DNA of 64,000 bases from Paenalcaligenes hermetiae (GTDB taxonomy: Bacteria > Pseudomonadota > Gammaproteobacteria > Burkholderiales > Burkholderiaceae_B), in NCBI RefSeq assembly GCF_039543645.1, contig NZ_BAABKD010000001.1, forward strand, positions 248,001 through 312,000, in the 5' to 3' direction. Positions 52,000 through 61,342 of this stretch are shown here, piece after piece (the stretch's first letter is position 1; each line of letters begins with the position of its first letter). Below the pieces are notes generated by a model. It made no database searches, was not told where the DNA came from, and saw only the letters and a program-made list of their open reading frames with translations. Made by a program: the position numbers and the translations under genes.

Positions 52000-53481
52000 A
52001 TGTTTAGATCGGGCGTTTTTTTATTGATGGTATCTTTACTGGTAGGTTGCCAAACGGCTTTGCCGCCCATCCCTAACCCACCACCAACGGTAAGCGCTAA
52101 CCCACAACAGCCAGCGCCTACGGTACCCACTTACCCTCCTCAATTTAATTTAAGCCACCTACCAGAAGTGGAGCAGCTGGATACACAACATAGTTATCAG
52201 CTCGAAGAGCTCATTCACTTAGCACAAGCCAATAACCCTATTACTCGCATTGCCTGGCTAGAAGCCGAGCAGGCCGCCATTGCTGCCGGCATGGTTAAAG
52301 CTACCTACCTACCAATGATTTCAGCCAGCGTCATTGGGGGCTACCAACGCAGCAAACGCCACACAGACCTAGACTTACCTCTTATAGATATTGACACCCG
52401 TACACATAGCTCTGTCCATGGTGTTGTACCCGCCTTAAGCTTGAAATGGCTGCTTTTTGATTTTGGCAAAAGAAATGCTTTACATGGTGCAGCCTCGGAT
52501 ATGAGCTTTGCCAGCCAAGTTAAATTTAATGCCGCGCATCAAGCCATCATCTTTAATGTGGCACGCACCTTTTACGAATACAGTGCAGCACGTCAAAAAA
52601 CCGAGCTAGCTCGCCAACACTTACAAAACACCACTAAGCTTGTCGACGCCGCCCAGTCTCGATTTCAAGCAGGGGTCGGCACAGCGATAGACGTAGCTCA
52701 GGCTAAACAACTACAAGCACAAGCTAATTTCCGCTTGGTTCAAAACCAAGGCGCAGAGCGTAACGCTTATCACGCTCTAATTGCTGCAGCGGGCTTACCC
52801 CCCACTACGCAGATTCATATTGCTGACGCCTCTGATCGACAATTACCACGCTATGAGGACCTACCCGACGATGCTACGCTGCAAGCAGCACTGGCCTATC
52901 GCCCTGATCTCATCGCTACTGACGCGGCACGACGTGCCGCGGAAAAATCCATCGATTCGGTAAAAGCTGACTTCTTACCCAAAGTTGCCCTAATGGGCGT
53001 AGCATCAGCCGGCTCCACCCACTTTAATATCAATGGCCTGGCTGAAACCAGCCCGCAATCTGCCTCTACGGCTGTGCTATTGGGGGTGAGTATTCCTTTA
53101 TTCGATGGTGGATTACGTCGCATGCGTTTGCGCGAAGCCGAAGCTCGCGCCGCCGCCGCTAAAGAGCTCGTACGTAAAAATCAAAACGATGCACTACGTG
53201 AAATTCATTTTGCTGCCAATAGCCTACGCTCTGCACTAGAGGCCTATACCGCCGCTACCGAATTGGTCGATGCGGTTCGCCTAACCTATGATGCGGCACT
53301 CGAGTCCTACGAGGTTGGACTAGGCAGCATGATGCTAGCCACCGAGGCCGCCAATGCTCTTATTGACGCCACTCAAGCTCAAACCGTCGCCTACTCAGCA
53401 GCTTTAATTGCCTCGGCAAATTTAGCCTTTATGATGGGACAAATCGACATCGCGGCCTTGCCTCCACTACACCAACGCTAG
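52000..53481 (+). CDS. TolC-family outer-membrane efflux lipoprotein (MdtP/NodT-like)
   Basis: A 493-residue outer-membrane factor of tripartite efflux pumps. The lipobox LLVGC (Cys17 from the start used) follows MFRSGVFLLMVS; then a Pro-rich linker and two TolC repeats (LIHLAQANNPITRIAWLEAE in the first, YDAALESYEVGLGSMMLAT in the second). A start at GTG 51970 is possible but makes a poor signal. The channel partner is likely the adaptor and FUSC protein encoded just beyond on the opposite strand; the two genes overlap tail to tail by 15 bases. Confidence 0.9.
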   Translation: MFRSGVFLLMVSLLVGCQTALPPIPNPPPTVSANPQQPAPTVPTYPPQFNLSHLPEVEQLDTQHSYQLEELIHLAQANNPITRIAWLEAEQAAIAAGMVKATYLPMISASVIGGYQRSKRHTDLDLPLIDIDTRTHSSVHGVVPALSLKWLLFDFGKRNALHGAASDMSFASQVKFNAAHQAIIFNVARTFYEYSAARQKTELARQHLQNTTKLVDAAQSRFQAGVGTAIDVAQAKQLQAQANFRLVQNQGAERNAYHALIAAAGLPPTTQIHIADASDRQLPRYEDLPDDATLQAALAYRPDLIATDAARRAAEKSIDSVKADFLPKVALMGVASAGSTHFNINGLAETSPQSASTAVLLGVSIPLFDGGLRRMRLREAEARAAAAKELVRKNQNDALREIHFAANSLRSALEAYTAATELVDAVRLTYDAALESYEVGLGSMMLATEAANALIDATQAQTVAYSAALIASANLAFMMGQIDIAALPPLHQR

Positions 53482-55215
53482 CTTTTCCGACCCCCCTGTT
53501 AACAAGCCACGCTGTTCAAAGCGCTGCTGTAACTGTTTGATTTGCGCACGCGTCTGCTTAATCACCGTTGCCGCGGGGCGTAGGTCATTCGGCTCTAAAA
53601 GCACTAGCCCAAACTCATATTTCACCCAAGCAAGCTCTTGGGCGATACCAGCGGCGCATTGTACCGCCGCCGCTTTATTTTGCGTGCTTTGCTGCCTTAA
53701 CGTTTGAAGCTTATTCTCTATCACCTGAAGGCGCCGCTGCACCGAACGCATAACACTTTGCGGCCAAATATGGGTAAAAACCAAATACATCACCACGTTA
53801 CCCAATAAAATTCCAACCACCCGATCACGTGCCACACTCAAATCAATATCAGGCCCAAACCCTTGTAAAGTAATCAACAAAAAAGCAAACGCAATTTGAA
53901 TGCCTGCATAGGAAATGCGTTCAGACCCCAGTGCCACCCAAGCGGCAAGCAAACATACCGCAAACACCGCGATCATCAAAGCACCAACCGATATCATATA
54001 CGGCATAAACAGCAACAGCACCACCGCCCCAAACAAAGCGCCGATCAAGCAACCAACAATACGCAAAAATAACTTATGAATGGTTTCTCCTGTGGAGCCT
54101 AGAGCGGCCACATAACACGTAATCATCGCTGTATGAATGCCCTGCCAGTCAATAGCACTGTAAATCAAATAACACAGTACAGCCGCACCAGTCGCCTTAA
54201 TAGCTATTTGTTGATAGATCGGGTTAGTTAGTGCATCGGCAGCAAAAAAAGGACGCTTTTCCTCGGGGATAACCGGCGGCTTATCCTCGCTGGCTAACGC
54301 CATCAAAGCGGTTTTGATTTCATGTGCAGCACTGTTGGTGGTGTATGACTGCGTAAACGACCATAACTGTGGTCGTCGCCCCTGTGCTAAATCGTGTGCA
54401 GCGGCACGACAAGCAGCGGCTAGCTCTACATTATGCTCTGTCTGCTGTTGATTCCTTAACGCCAACACTGCCAATAAGATACGATAGCTCTGTAACACCG
54501 CCGCATCTAACCATTTATACGTAGTCGTAGGCACCAAATGAAAAGCTTTAAGCCACTTTAATCTTTTTTGCTGTGCTTCGACACCTAGTGCTAGATTTTG
54601 ACGCAATGCGGTTGTTGGTGCTTGTCCCTCTAACGCCATCGCCGCCAACTGTAAGCGCTCAATAAGCTCATTGACTAGCACGTGCTTGGGCTGACGCCCC
54701 ACAAGTAAATTAAATCCAACCACCAACGCCATTGGGGCGGCTACCATCAACCAAGCATACAGTAAAGCTCGAGTGGCCAGCTCCCCGACTGGCACGTACA
54801 TAAGCAAAGTCAGGACAAAAGCGATTACCAACGCAATAATGCCACCTAAAGGGCCCAAACGACTGGCTGCACCTAAAAATAAAAAAAACAATGAGCTAAC
54901 GACCAAAGCAGTTAGCCGTGCTGGAGGTGAGTCAATGGTAAGATTCACTAGCCCAACAAGAGCCAAAATAACGATAGAAACCAAAACCACTAATGCCAAA
55001 GCCAATACCGTGCTTTCGGCAGCATCGGACTTCATAACAAAAAAAATCACATAACAGCTAATGGCTGCCTCGGGGATTTGGTAGGTCATTGCGACTAATG
55101 TCATCAGCGCACATAACAAAGCAATACGCCAAGACTGCTCCCAACGGCCACTAAACGGCCGCAGATCTGATTTGACTCGAGACCAAATTGAACTAGTCAC
55201 AATATTGCCCATCAT
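53467..55215 (-). CDS. FUSC family efflux protein (MdtO/AaeB-like)
   Basis: A 582-residue inner-membrane protein with two blocks of about five to six helices (roughly residues 25-165 and 330-475), each followed by a cytoplasmic domain. The second FUSC block contains ITCYVAALGSTGETIHKLFLRIVG and the tail a helical region. MdtO and AaeB proteins of this family export aromatic or sulfa-type compounds. It overlaps the adaptor gene by 23 bases; the start could be ATG 55215, ATG 55212 or GTG 55200. Its partners are the adaptor and YtcA-like protein upstream and the convergent TolC homologue. Confidence 0.88.
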   Translation of the reverse strand: MMGNIVTSSIWSRVKSDLRPFSGRWEQSWRIALLCALMTLVAMTYQIPEAAISCYVIFFVMKSDAAESTVLALALVVLVSIVILALVGLVNLTIDSPPARLTALVVSSLFFLFLGAASRLGPLGGIIALVIAFVLTLLMYVPVGELATRALLYAWLMVAAPMALVVGFNLLVGRQPKHVLVNELIERLQLAAMALEGQAPTTALRQNLALGVEAQQKRLKWLKAFHLVPTTTYKWLDAAVLQSYRILLAVLALRNQQQTEHNVELAAACRAAAHDLAQGRRPQLWSFTQSYTTNSAAHEIKTALMALASEDKPPVIPEEKRPFFAADALTNPIYQQIAIKATGAAVLCYLIYSAIDWQGIHTAMITCYVAALGSTGETIHKLFLRIVGCLIGALFGAVVLLLFMPYMISVGALMIAVFAVCLLAAWVALGSERISYAGIQIAFAFLLITLQGFGPDIDLSVARDRVVGILLGNVVMYLVFTHIWPQSVMRSVQRRLQVIENKLQTLRQQSTQNKAAAVQCAAGIAQELAWVKYEFGLVLLEPNDLRPAATVIKQTRAQIKQLQQRFEQRGLLTGGSEKLALV

Positions 55216-56248
55216 GAATAATGGTGGTTGCAGAAGCTCCCATTCTTAATAATGACTCGTGCTCTGGTTTTACATCCAGTGCAATTTGTACGGGGAACCG
55301 CTGTGCGACTCTTACCCAGTTCACGGTTTTTTGTACATAAGGCATCCCACGTGGCAAATGAATAATGTCCTCTGACGAAACGCCCCAACCAATGTTTTCC
55401 ACTTTGCCTTGGATCGCCACATTAGGATTAGCCATTACATATACTGTGGCACATAGACCTGGCTCTATATGTTTTAAAGCTGTTTCTCTATACATGGCCG
55501 TTGCATGCCAATGCGTGGTATCAATCAGGGTAAAAAGATTCATCTCTGGCATTAAATGTTCGCCCTCGCTCACGTGCAGCCCAACAACACGCCCTGTCTG
55601 GGGGGCTCGCACCTGTGTTTCTCGTAAATTTCGCTCTGCAATAGCCAACCCCTGCTGCCGCATTTCCACCATAGCAATTTCAGCATCAGTGGTGCTCACC
55701 ATAGCCTCGGCAGCCCCCGCTTGCTCTAAAGCTTGACGCAAAGAAATTTCTGCGTCTCGCTTCATGGTATTTGCTTGGTCTAATTGCTGTTGGGGCACAT
55801 AGCCTTTTGGAGCTAAAGCCGCCATACGAGCCTGGCTTTGTGTAGCAAGCTTTAAGTTCGTGCGAGCACGCTCAATCTGTTCATTCGTAATGCTGGAATT
55901 ATGCAACTGCGCTTGGATATGACGCTCTTTTGCTGCTAGTGTGGCTTGTGCAAAAGCTAGCTCAGCTTTTGCCTGAGCTAGCCGCATTTCATATAGCTCG
56001 GGATCCAGCGTAAACAACAACTGCCCTTTTTCTACCTTATCCCCCTCTTTCACATATAAGCGTTGAATACGTCCAGGCACGGTCGTCACAATATGCACCA
56101 CATTGGCCTCAATGGATGCATCTTCTGACAAGGGGTTAAAGGTAGTACGATAAGCATGCCACGCACCCAGAACGATAGCTAACACTATCACCACCACGCT
56201 AATTAACGAAGCCCATTTTTTATGGGTAGAAATGGTTGAAGATTCCAT
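55193..56248 (-). CDS. HlyD-family periplasmic adaptor (MdtN-like)
   Basis: A 351-residue membrane fusion protein. One N-terminal helix (about residues 13-32), a first lipoyl half (VHIVTTVPGRIQRLYVKEGDKVEKGQLL), a coiled coil of about 120 residues, a second lipoyl half (VRAPQTGRVVGLHVSEGEHL) and a C-terminal barrel with RFPVQIALD. It connects the FUSC pump to an outer-membrane factor. Six bases separate it from the YtcA-like gene upstream. The gene order is that of the E. coli ytcA-mdtN-mdtO set. Confidence 0.9.
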   Translation of the reverse strand: MESSTISTHKKWASLISVVVIVLAIVLGAWHAYRTTFNPLSEDASIEANVVHIVTTVPGRIQRLYVKEGDKVEKGQLLFTLDPELYEMRLAQAKAELAFAQATLAAKERHIQAQLHNSSITNEQIERARTNLKLATQSQARMAALAPKGYVPQQQLDQANTMKRDAEISLRQALEQAGAAEAMVSTTDAEIAMVEMRQQGLAIAERNLRETQVRAPQTGRVVGLHVSEGEHLMPEMNLFTLIDTTHWHATAMYRETALKHIEPGLCATVYVMANPNVAIQGKVENIGWGVSSEDIIHLPRGMPYVQKTVNWVRVAQRFPVQIALDVKPEHESLLRMGASATTIIHDGQYCD

Positions 56249-56254
56249 GGGGGT

Positions 56255-56509
56255 TTACCGTGTAAAAAACAGCAATAACGCACCAAAGCATAAGCTCAGC
56301 GCAATACAAACATAGACCAATAATTTAAAACGCAAGGCATCATCAATCCCCAGACGAATAAAGACAAAGCGAATCACAATAGTGACTAAAGTCGCCAATA
56401 AAATAAAAATTAGCCACGCCGGAAAGTACGAGCCCACTAATGCAAAAGAGGGCGCGCGCTGGCACCCTGCTACCAATCCTGCCACAAATAAAAGCCATGC
56501 CACCCGCAT
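56255..56509 (-). CDS. YtcA-like small inner-membrane lipoprotein
   Basis: An 84-residue protein: a lipobox-like GLVAGC at residues 11-16, PSFALVGSYFPAWLIF (the family's GAYYPSW-like motif), and two further helices with a central basic VIRFVFIRLGIDDALRFK. YtcA is encoded before mdtN in E. coli and has no proven function; it may help the FUSC pump. The start has GGAAATAGA. Confidence 0.82.
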   Translation of the reverse strand: MRVAWLLFVAGLVAGCQRAPSFALVGSYFPAWLIFILLATLVTIVIRFVFIRLGIDDALRFKLLVYVCIALSLCFGALLLFFTR

Positions 56510-56663
56510 TCTATTTCCTTGTCACATGCTCACAACACCACAAAATTGTACCTGAGCTTTGGGTCAATCCAGTACCTACCCACAATCCTTAACGTTAAAT
56601 ACCACAAGACTAAGCCGGCTTACTGGTAAAAACCCTATGCAGCCGAAGAGATAGTTTATCGGT

Positions 56664-56687
56664 AATATATTTAACTATAAATATATT
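56664..56687. promoter_or_regulatory. 24-bp AT palindrome upstream of the DctPQM operon
   Basis: AATATATTTA (56664-56673), ACTA, TAAATATATT (56678-56687): a perfect 10-base inverted repeat with four-base centre, 40 bases before the receptor start chosen. It contains only A and T in the arms, so it could be operator, promoter -10 region or both. Confidence 0.45.
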
Positions 56688-56727
56688 GGATTTCATGCTT
56701 TACGCGACAACACAGGAACGGCCTATC

Positions 56728-57702
56728 ATGTTCAACATTTCTTCTCGTCTACTGATTGGTGCCACACTAGCACTAAGCGCCTTTGGCTTACAGGCTGCGG
56801 AAACCACGCTTAAAGCCGTGTCCGCTTTCACCCAAGACGCTTTTTTCTCCGAGCGCTTTCATGCTTTTGTAGAAAAGGTGAACAACGAAGGCAAAGGCAT
56901 TTTACAGATTCACGTCGTAGGTGGCCCTGAGTCTATCCCTACCTTTGAGGTCGGCAATGCTTTACGTTCTGGGGTTGTCGACTTTGCTAATACCAGCGCG
57001 GTTTTTCATGCCAATTTAGTGCCTGAAGCCCTTGCCATGACGCTTACCGATCGTCGCATGAGCGAGCTACGCGAAAATGGCGGTTATGCGCTTATGAACC
57101 AAATCCACCAAGACAAAGCAAATATGGTGTGGTTAGCTCGCGTTACCGATGGTCTGCAATACCATCTCTATGTGAATAAGCCTATTGATAAAGCCGAGCT
57201 TAAAGGCTTTAAGATCCGCAGCACTCCAGTCTACTTAGCGCTATTACGTACACTGGGAGCAACCGCTATTCAAATTGCTCCTGGAGAAACCTATACCGCG
57301 CTTGAGCGTGGGGTGGTAGACGGCTACGGCTGGCCCTCTGTCGGTTTATTGGACTTAGGATGGCAAGAAAAAACCAAATATCGTGTAGAACCCGGTTTTT
57401 ATAACGTAGAAGTCGGCTTTTTTATGAACAAAAACAGCTGGGAAAAGCTGAACGATGAGCAAAAAGCCTTTTTACAGAAACAAGTACAGTGGGTGGAGTC
57501 GCTTAACGAGGCAGAGCTAGAGCGTGGTGAACAAGAGAAACGTCGACAAGAAGACGCGGGGGTTCAAGTGCTTACTTTGCCTGAAGAAGCTGCCACCGAT
57601 CTGCTCAACAAAGCGTATCAAGCTGGCTGGGATAATTTACACAAAGTCAGCCCCAAAAATGCTAAAGAAATTAAACGCCTTTTTGGTAAAGACCCTGCTT
57701 AA
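56728..57702 (+). CDS. dctP: TRAP solute-binding protein DctP
   Basis: A periplasmic receptor of the DctP class, 324 residues from the start used. The Sec signal is MFNISSRLLIGATLALSAFG with cleavage after QAA near residue 24; ATG codons 14 and 11 codons upstream would give poor signals. The family pattern is clear: FVEKVNNEGKGILQIHVVGG, ALRSGVVDFANTSAVFHANL, LKGFKIRSTPVYLALLRTLG, the GETYTALERGVVDGYGWP loop and NVEVGFFMNKNSWEKL. The arginine in KIRSTP would bind a carboxylate. The substrate is not identified. Confidence 0.93.
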   Translation: MFNISSRLLIGATLALSAFGLQAAETTLKAVSAFTQDAFFSERFHAFVEKVNNEGKGILQIHVVGGPESIPTFEVGNALRSGVVDFANTSAVFHANLVPEALAMTLTDRRMSELRENGGYALMNQIHQDKANMVWLARVTDGLQYHLYVNKPIDKAELKGFKIRSTPVYLALLRTLGATAIQIAPGETYTALERGVVDGYGWPSVGLLDLGWQEKTKYRVEPGFYNVEVGFFMNKNSWEKLNDEQKAFLQKQVQWVESLNEAELERGEQEKRRQEDAGVQVLTLPEEAATDLLNKAYQAGWDNLHKVSPKNAKEIKRLFGKDPA

Positions 57703-57779
57703 TTCTGATGTATCCCATAAAAGGCATCGGCGTGCTTAGGCCAACGATGCCTTTTCCTTTCTGAACCAAAGAGAACACG

Positions 57780-58280
57780 ATGTCTGCATCTTCGACCCTT
57801 AGCCAAAATCGTCTCTATCACGCTCTGATGTCCTGTTGTGGTGCGCTCGCAGCTATCACCTTTGGCTTGATGAGTGTACTGGTCACCGCTGATGTAGTGC
57901 TGCGTAACCTCAACATCGACCTAATTCCTGCAGGCGTGGAAATTACCGAATATATGTTAATGGTAGCCACCTTTATCGCAGCGCCATGGCTGCTCTATCA
58001 CAATGGCCATATTCGAGTCGATGTGATTTTGCATCTTTTACCGCGCTTTTTACAACGCTTTTTCGCCTTATTTTGTCATGCCGTTGGGCTCATCGTCTGT
58101 GCTGTGTTGGCCTACCAATCGCTAATGGTGTTGTTGGACGCCCAGCAGCAAGGCAGTGTGGTGTTTAAAGAACTGATTTTTCCTGAATGGTGGCTAAGTG
58201 TGCCGCTACTTTTTGGGTCAAGCTTATTAACCATTGAGTTTGGTCGTCGCCTTGCTCTTGAATTTCGTCAAAAGGCCTAA
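57780..58280 (+). CDS. dctQ: TRAP small permease DctQ
   Basis: A 166-residue membrane protein with four predicted helices. TADVVLRNLNIDLIPAGVEITEYML is the typical helix 2 region with the conserved R-N and E, and the HIRVDVIL motif follows. It associates with DctM. The gene starts 77 bases after dctP and ends two bases before dctM, consistent with one operon. Confidence 0.92.
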   Translation: MSASSTLSQNRLYHALMSCCGALAAITFGLMSVLVTADVVLRNLNIDLIPAGVEITEYMLMVATFIAAPWLLYHNGHIRVDVILHLLPRFLQRFFALFCHAVGLIVCAVLAYQSLMVLLDAQQQGSVVFKELIFPEWWLSVPLLFGSSLLTIEFGRRLALEFRQKA

Positions 58281-58282
58281 CC

Positions 58283-59602
58283 ATGGAATGGCAATCTGCA
58301 TTAGCCCTGATGCTGGGCACCCTATTTTTCTTAATGGCAGTAGGCACGCCAGTGGTTTTTGCGTTTTTGGCCGTCAACCTGATTGGAGCTTGGGTGTTTT
58401 TAGGTCAAGAAGCCGGTCTGGCCCAATGGGTACGCAATACGACCTCTTCCATTACCAGCTTTTCTTTGACTCCTATCCCCCTCTTTGTGTTGATGGGAGA
58501 AGTCTTATTTCATACCGGCTTGGCTTTTAAAGCGATTACAGCAATTGAGCGTGTGATCTCACGCGTCCCCGGCAAACTCTCTATCGTAAGTATTTTGGGT
58601 GGTACTACTTTTGCTACGCTGTCTGGTTCCTCTATTGCGAATACAGCCATGATGGGCGGAGTCATGATGCCAGAAATGCAACGTCGTGGTTATCACCCTA
58701 CCATGTCCATGGGGCCGATCATGGCGGTCGGGGGGATTGCTATGCTCATTCCCCCATCTGCTTTGGCTGTGATGCTCGGCAGCTTAGCTGGTATTTCTAT
58801 TGAGCGTCTTTTAATTGGTGGCATTTTGCCGGGCTTGGTCATGGCTATGGGTTTTTTGGCCTATGTGGTGATTCGTAGCCGTTTGCGCCCCCAAGACGCC
58901 CCCTCTGACCCTAACGATGACCTGGGGTTGAGCGGCTGGCAAAAATGGCGGCCCTTTGTCAAAGACGTGGTTCCCTTGCTTGGTATTTTTATCGCTGTGG
59001 TCGGTTCTATGCTGGCGGGTTGGGCCTCTCCTACAGAATCCGCGGCCATTGGCGTTACGGCTTCTGTGGTAGCCACCTTGTTTTATCGAGCCTTTAGCTG
59101 GCCGGCCTTATGGAAAAGCCTAATCGAAACAGCCAAGGTATCCGTTGTTATTTTATTTATTTTAGCGGCCTCTACCACCTTTGCTCAATTGCTCAGTTTT
59201 TCTGGTGCAAGCACAGGCTTCTTAGGCCTAATTAAAGGCTTGGGCTTAAACCAAGTCACTTTGGTAATCGGTATGCTACTGATTTTACTCGTGCTGGGGA
59301 TGGTGTTGGATCAGGTAAGTATGATGATGATTGCCTTACCGTTTTTTATGCCGCTGGCAGTAGCCGCTGGGGTGGATACCGTATGGTTAGGGGTAATGAT
59401 CCTGATTACACTGGAAATTGGTTTACTCACCCCACCGTTTGGTCTGCTACTGATTGTGATGCAAAGTGTAGTGCCCAGCTCAATCCGTCTGCCACACATT
59501 TACCGTGCTGCGGTACCCTTTTTGATCATTGAAATTGCCGTACTCGCTTTGGTGTTTTGCTTACCGCAAATTGCCACAGGGCTACCCAATCTTATTCGTT
59601 AA
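58283..59602 (+). CDS. dctM: TRAP large permease DctM
   Basis: A 439-residue, roughly 12-helix permease. Family stretches: LFVLMGEVLFHTGLAFKAI, GTTFATLSGSSIANTAMMG, GIAMLIPPSALAVMLGSLA, ASPTESAAIGVTASVV and LLTPPFGLLLIVMQSV. It completes DctPQM and imports the receptor's cargo with sodium. A 16-base-pair terminator follows directly. It is clearly distinct from the partial DctM at the left edge of the window. Confidence 0.95.
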   Translation: MEWQSALALMLGTLFFLMAVGTPVVFAFLAVNLIGAWVFLGQEAGLAQWVRNTTSSITSFSLTPIPLFVLMGEVLFHTGLAFKAITAIERVISRVPGKLSIVSILGGTTFATLSGSSIANTAMMGGVMMPEMQRRGYHPTMSMGPIMAVGGIAMLIPPSALAVMLGSLAGISIERLLIGGILPGLVMAMGFLAYVVIRSRLRPQDAPSDPNDDLGLSGWQKWRPFVKDVVPLLGIFIAVVGSMLAGWASPTESAAIGVTASVVATLFYRAFSWPALWKSLIETAKVSVVILFILAASTTFAQLLSFSGASTGFLGLIKGLGLNQVTLVIGMLLILLVLGMVLDQVSMMMIALPFFMPLAVAAGVDTVWLGVMILITLEIGLLTPPFGLLLIVMQSVVPSSIRLPHIYRAAVPFLIIEIAVLALVFCLPQIATGLPNLIR

Positions 59603-59623
59603 TTGCACGGTGATTTTCTAATA

Positions 59624-59660
59624 AAAACACCCCAAATGCCATCAGCATTTGGGGTGTTTT
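59624..59660. terminator. Strong bidirectional Rho-independent terminator
   Basis: A perfect 16-base stem (59624-59639 with 59645-59660) and a five-base loop. It begins AAAA and ends TTTT, so it can end both the dctPQM transcript on the plus strand and the convergent rhlE transcript on the minus strand. Confidence 0.92.
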
Positions 59661-59677
59661 GTAACTAGCATATACGT

Positions 59678-61096
59678 TTAACGCTGCCCGGCACGCGCCT
59701 CAAAACGGCCGCGCCCTTTTTTCTGTGCAAATCCTTCAGCACGCCCTTGTGGTTTCGCCCCACGTGGACGACGTGACTTATCTAAAGCACCAGCCTTTTC
59801 CCCACGGGCTGGAGCTGCCGGACGTGTGTCTGGCCCCAATGGACGCGCAGGACGGGTATCACGACGCCCCTCTGTGGCTCGCGCCCCAGCGGCAAAAGCC
59901 GGACGACGTCCACGCCCACCGCCCCCACCTTTACGGGCTTTATAAGTAGGACGTACTGCTTTAGTAGGCTCTAAACCAGGAATGGTTTCTACCGGAATCG
60001 GCTGCCCAATAAAATGCTCAATACGACGCACTTTATGACGCTCAGACACATTCGCTAAAGTAAAAGCCAAACCATCTTTGCCTGCCCGCCCTGTACGACC
60101 AATACGATGGGTGTAGTCCTCGGCCTGCATAGGCAAGTCGTAATTGATGGCATGGCTAATCCCCTGCACATCAATACCACGCGCGGCAACATCCGTAGCA
60201 ACTAACACACGTAAACGACGGCGCTGTAATAAGTTCAGGGTGCGCGTGCGCTGACGCTGATTCATATCCCCATGTAATGCACCTGCCGCAAACCCTTCGT
60301 CACATAAACGATCGGCCAGTTCATCCGCACCACGCTTGGTAGCAGTAAAAATAATCGCTTGATCTAAGTTGCTATCGCGTAGTAAATGATCTAACAGCTG
60401 CTCTTTATGGTGCTGATTATCAGCGTAGAGCAAAGCCTGAGTAATATTCTGGTGTTTTTCTTTGTGACCCGAGACCTCTATCGACAACGGGTCGCGCATC
60501 ATAGCGCTAGCCAATTTTGCCACTGAGCCATCTAAGGTTGCAGAAAATAAAAGGGTTTGGCGCTCGGAAGGGGTACGCGCTACGATACGCTCAATGTCTT
60601 CGATAAAGCCCATATCTAACATACGGTCCGCTTCATCCAGCACCAGCGTTTGTACTGTATTTAATTTAACGCGCTTAGACTGCAAATGATCCATCAAGCG
60701 CCCTGGAGTTGCTACCAGCACATCCACACGGCGCGACAAGGCTTTTAATTGAGCGCCATAAGGCATGCCGCCCACAACCACCGCCACCCGCAAATCTCGA
60801 CACTGAGAAGCGTAGGTTTTTGCTGCGTCCCCTACCTGCATCGCCAGCTCTCGCGTTGGTGCTAATACCAATACGGACACGCCCCGAGGCCGCTGGGGAT
60901 TGGAAACAATACGATGTAAGGCAGGCAGCATAAAAGCCGCGGTTTTACCACTGCCTGTTTGTGCCGATACCATTAAATCATGGCCCTCAAGCGCTTTAGG
61001 GATGGAGGCCGACTGCACCGATGTTGGGGATTCAAAACCCGCTTTTTTTAGGGCGGAAACCAAATGAGTCGATAAACCTAGGGTTTCAAAAGACAT
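59678..61096 (-). CDS. rhlE: DEAD-box RNA helicase, RhlE type
   Basis: ATP-dependent RNA helicase, 472 residues. Motifs: Q-motif with PTSVQSASIP, motif I AQTGSGKT (45-52), DEAD (154-157), SAT (185-187), and the second RecA domain ending with HRIGRTGRAG (330-339). The C-terminal 110 residues are Arg-, Gly- and Pro-rich (KGGGGGRGRRPAF, KKGRGRFEARAGQR), an RNA-binding tail typical of RhlE. The ATG preceded by AAAGGTCATAT is used; ten extra codons upstream seem untranslated. Its 5' leader holds a small CACCT/AGGTG hairpin. It may aid ribosome assembly or RNA decay in the cold. Confidence 0.92.
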   Translation of the reverse strand: MSFETLGLSTHLVSALKKAGFESPTSVQSASIPKALEGHDLMVSAQTGSGKTAAFMLPALHRIVSNPQRPRGVSVLVLAPTRELAMQVGDAAKTYASQCRDLRVAVVVGGMPYGAQLKALSRRVDVLVATPGRLMDHLQSKRVKLNTVQTLVLDEADRMLDMGFIEDIERIVARTPSERQTLLFSATLDGSVAKLASAMMRDPLSIEVSGHKEKHQNITQALLYADNQHHKEQLLDHLLRDSNLDQAIIFTATKRGADELADRLCDEGFAAGALHGDMNQRQRTRTLNLLQRRRLRVLVATDVAARGIDVQGISHAINYDLPMQAEDYTHRIGRTGRAGKDGLAFTLANVSERHKVRRIEHFIGQPIPVETIPGLEPTKAVRPTYKARKGGGGGRGRRPAFAAGARATEGRRDTRPARPLGPDTRPAAPARGEKAGALDKSRRPRGAKPQGRAEGFAQKKGRGRFEARAGQR

Positions 61097-61276
61097 ATAT
61101 GACCTTTGTTGTAAGCACAACAACAATTACACCTATCAAAAAACAGGTGCAAAGATTAATTGGAAAGCATCGGGCCGACCAATCAACCTAATAAGCAAAG
61201 GCATATATATGCTAAAACAGGCGGGGGGTCAGAAAACGCGATGACATGGCAGCAAAACGCTGCAAAAAATGAAGAA

Positions 61277-61308
61277 GTGGCTTAGCTTACAAAATTAAGC
61301 TAAGCCAC
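61277..61308 (-). terminator. Probable terminator of the 24-residue peptide gene
   Basis: GTGGCTTAGCTT (61277-61288) and AAGCTAAGCCAC (61297-61308) form a perfect 12-base stem with an eight-base loop. On the minus strand it is followed by TTCTTCATTTTTT. It is placed 35 bases after the small gene's stop. Confidence 0.6.
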
Positions 61309-61342
61309 CCATTAACGCATAATTTTTTACTTTTAGCAAGGG

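Noticed and set aside
61201..61212. GCATATATATGC palindrome upstream of rhlE
   Set aside because: Short and AT-repetitive; could be chance or part of a promoter, so not listed as a feature.
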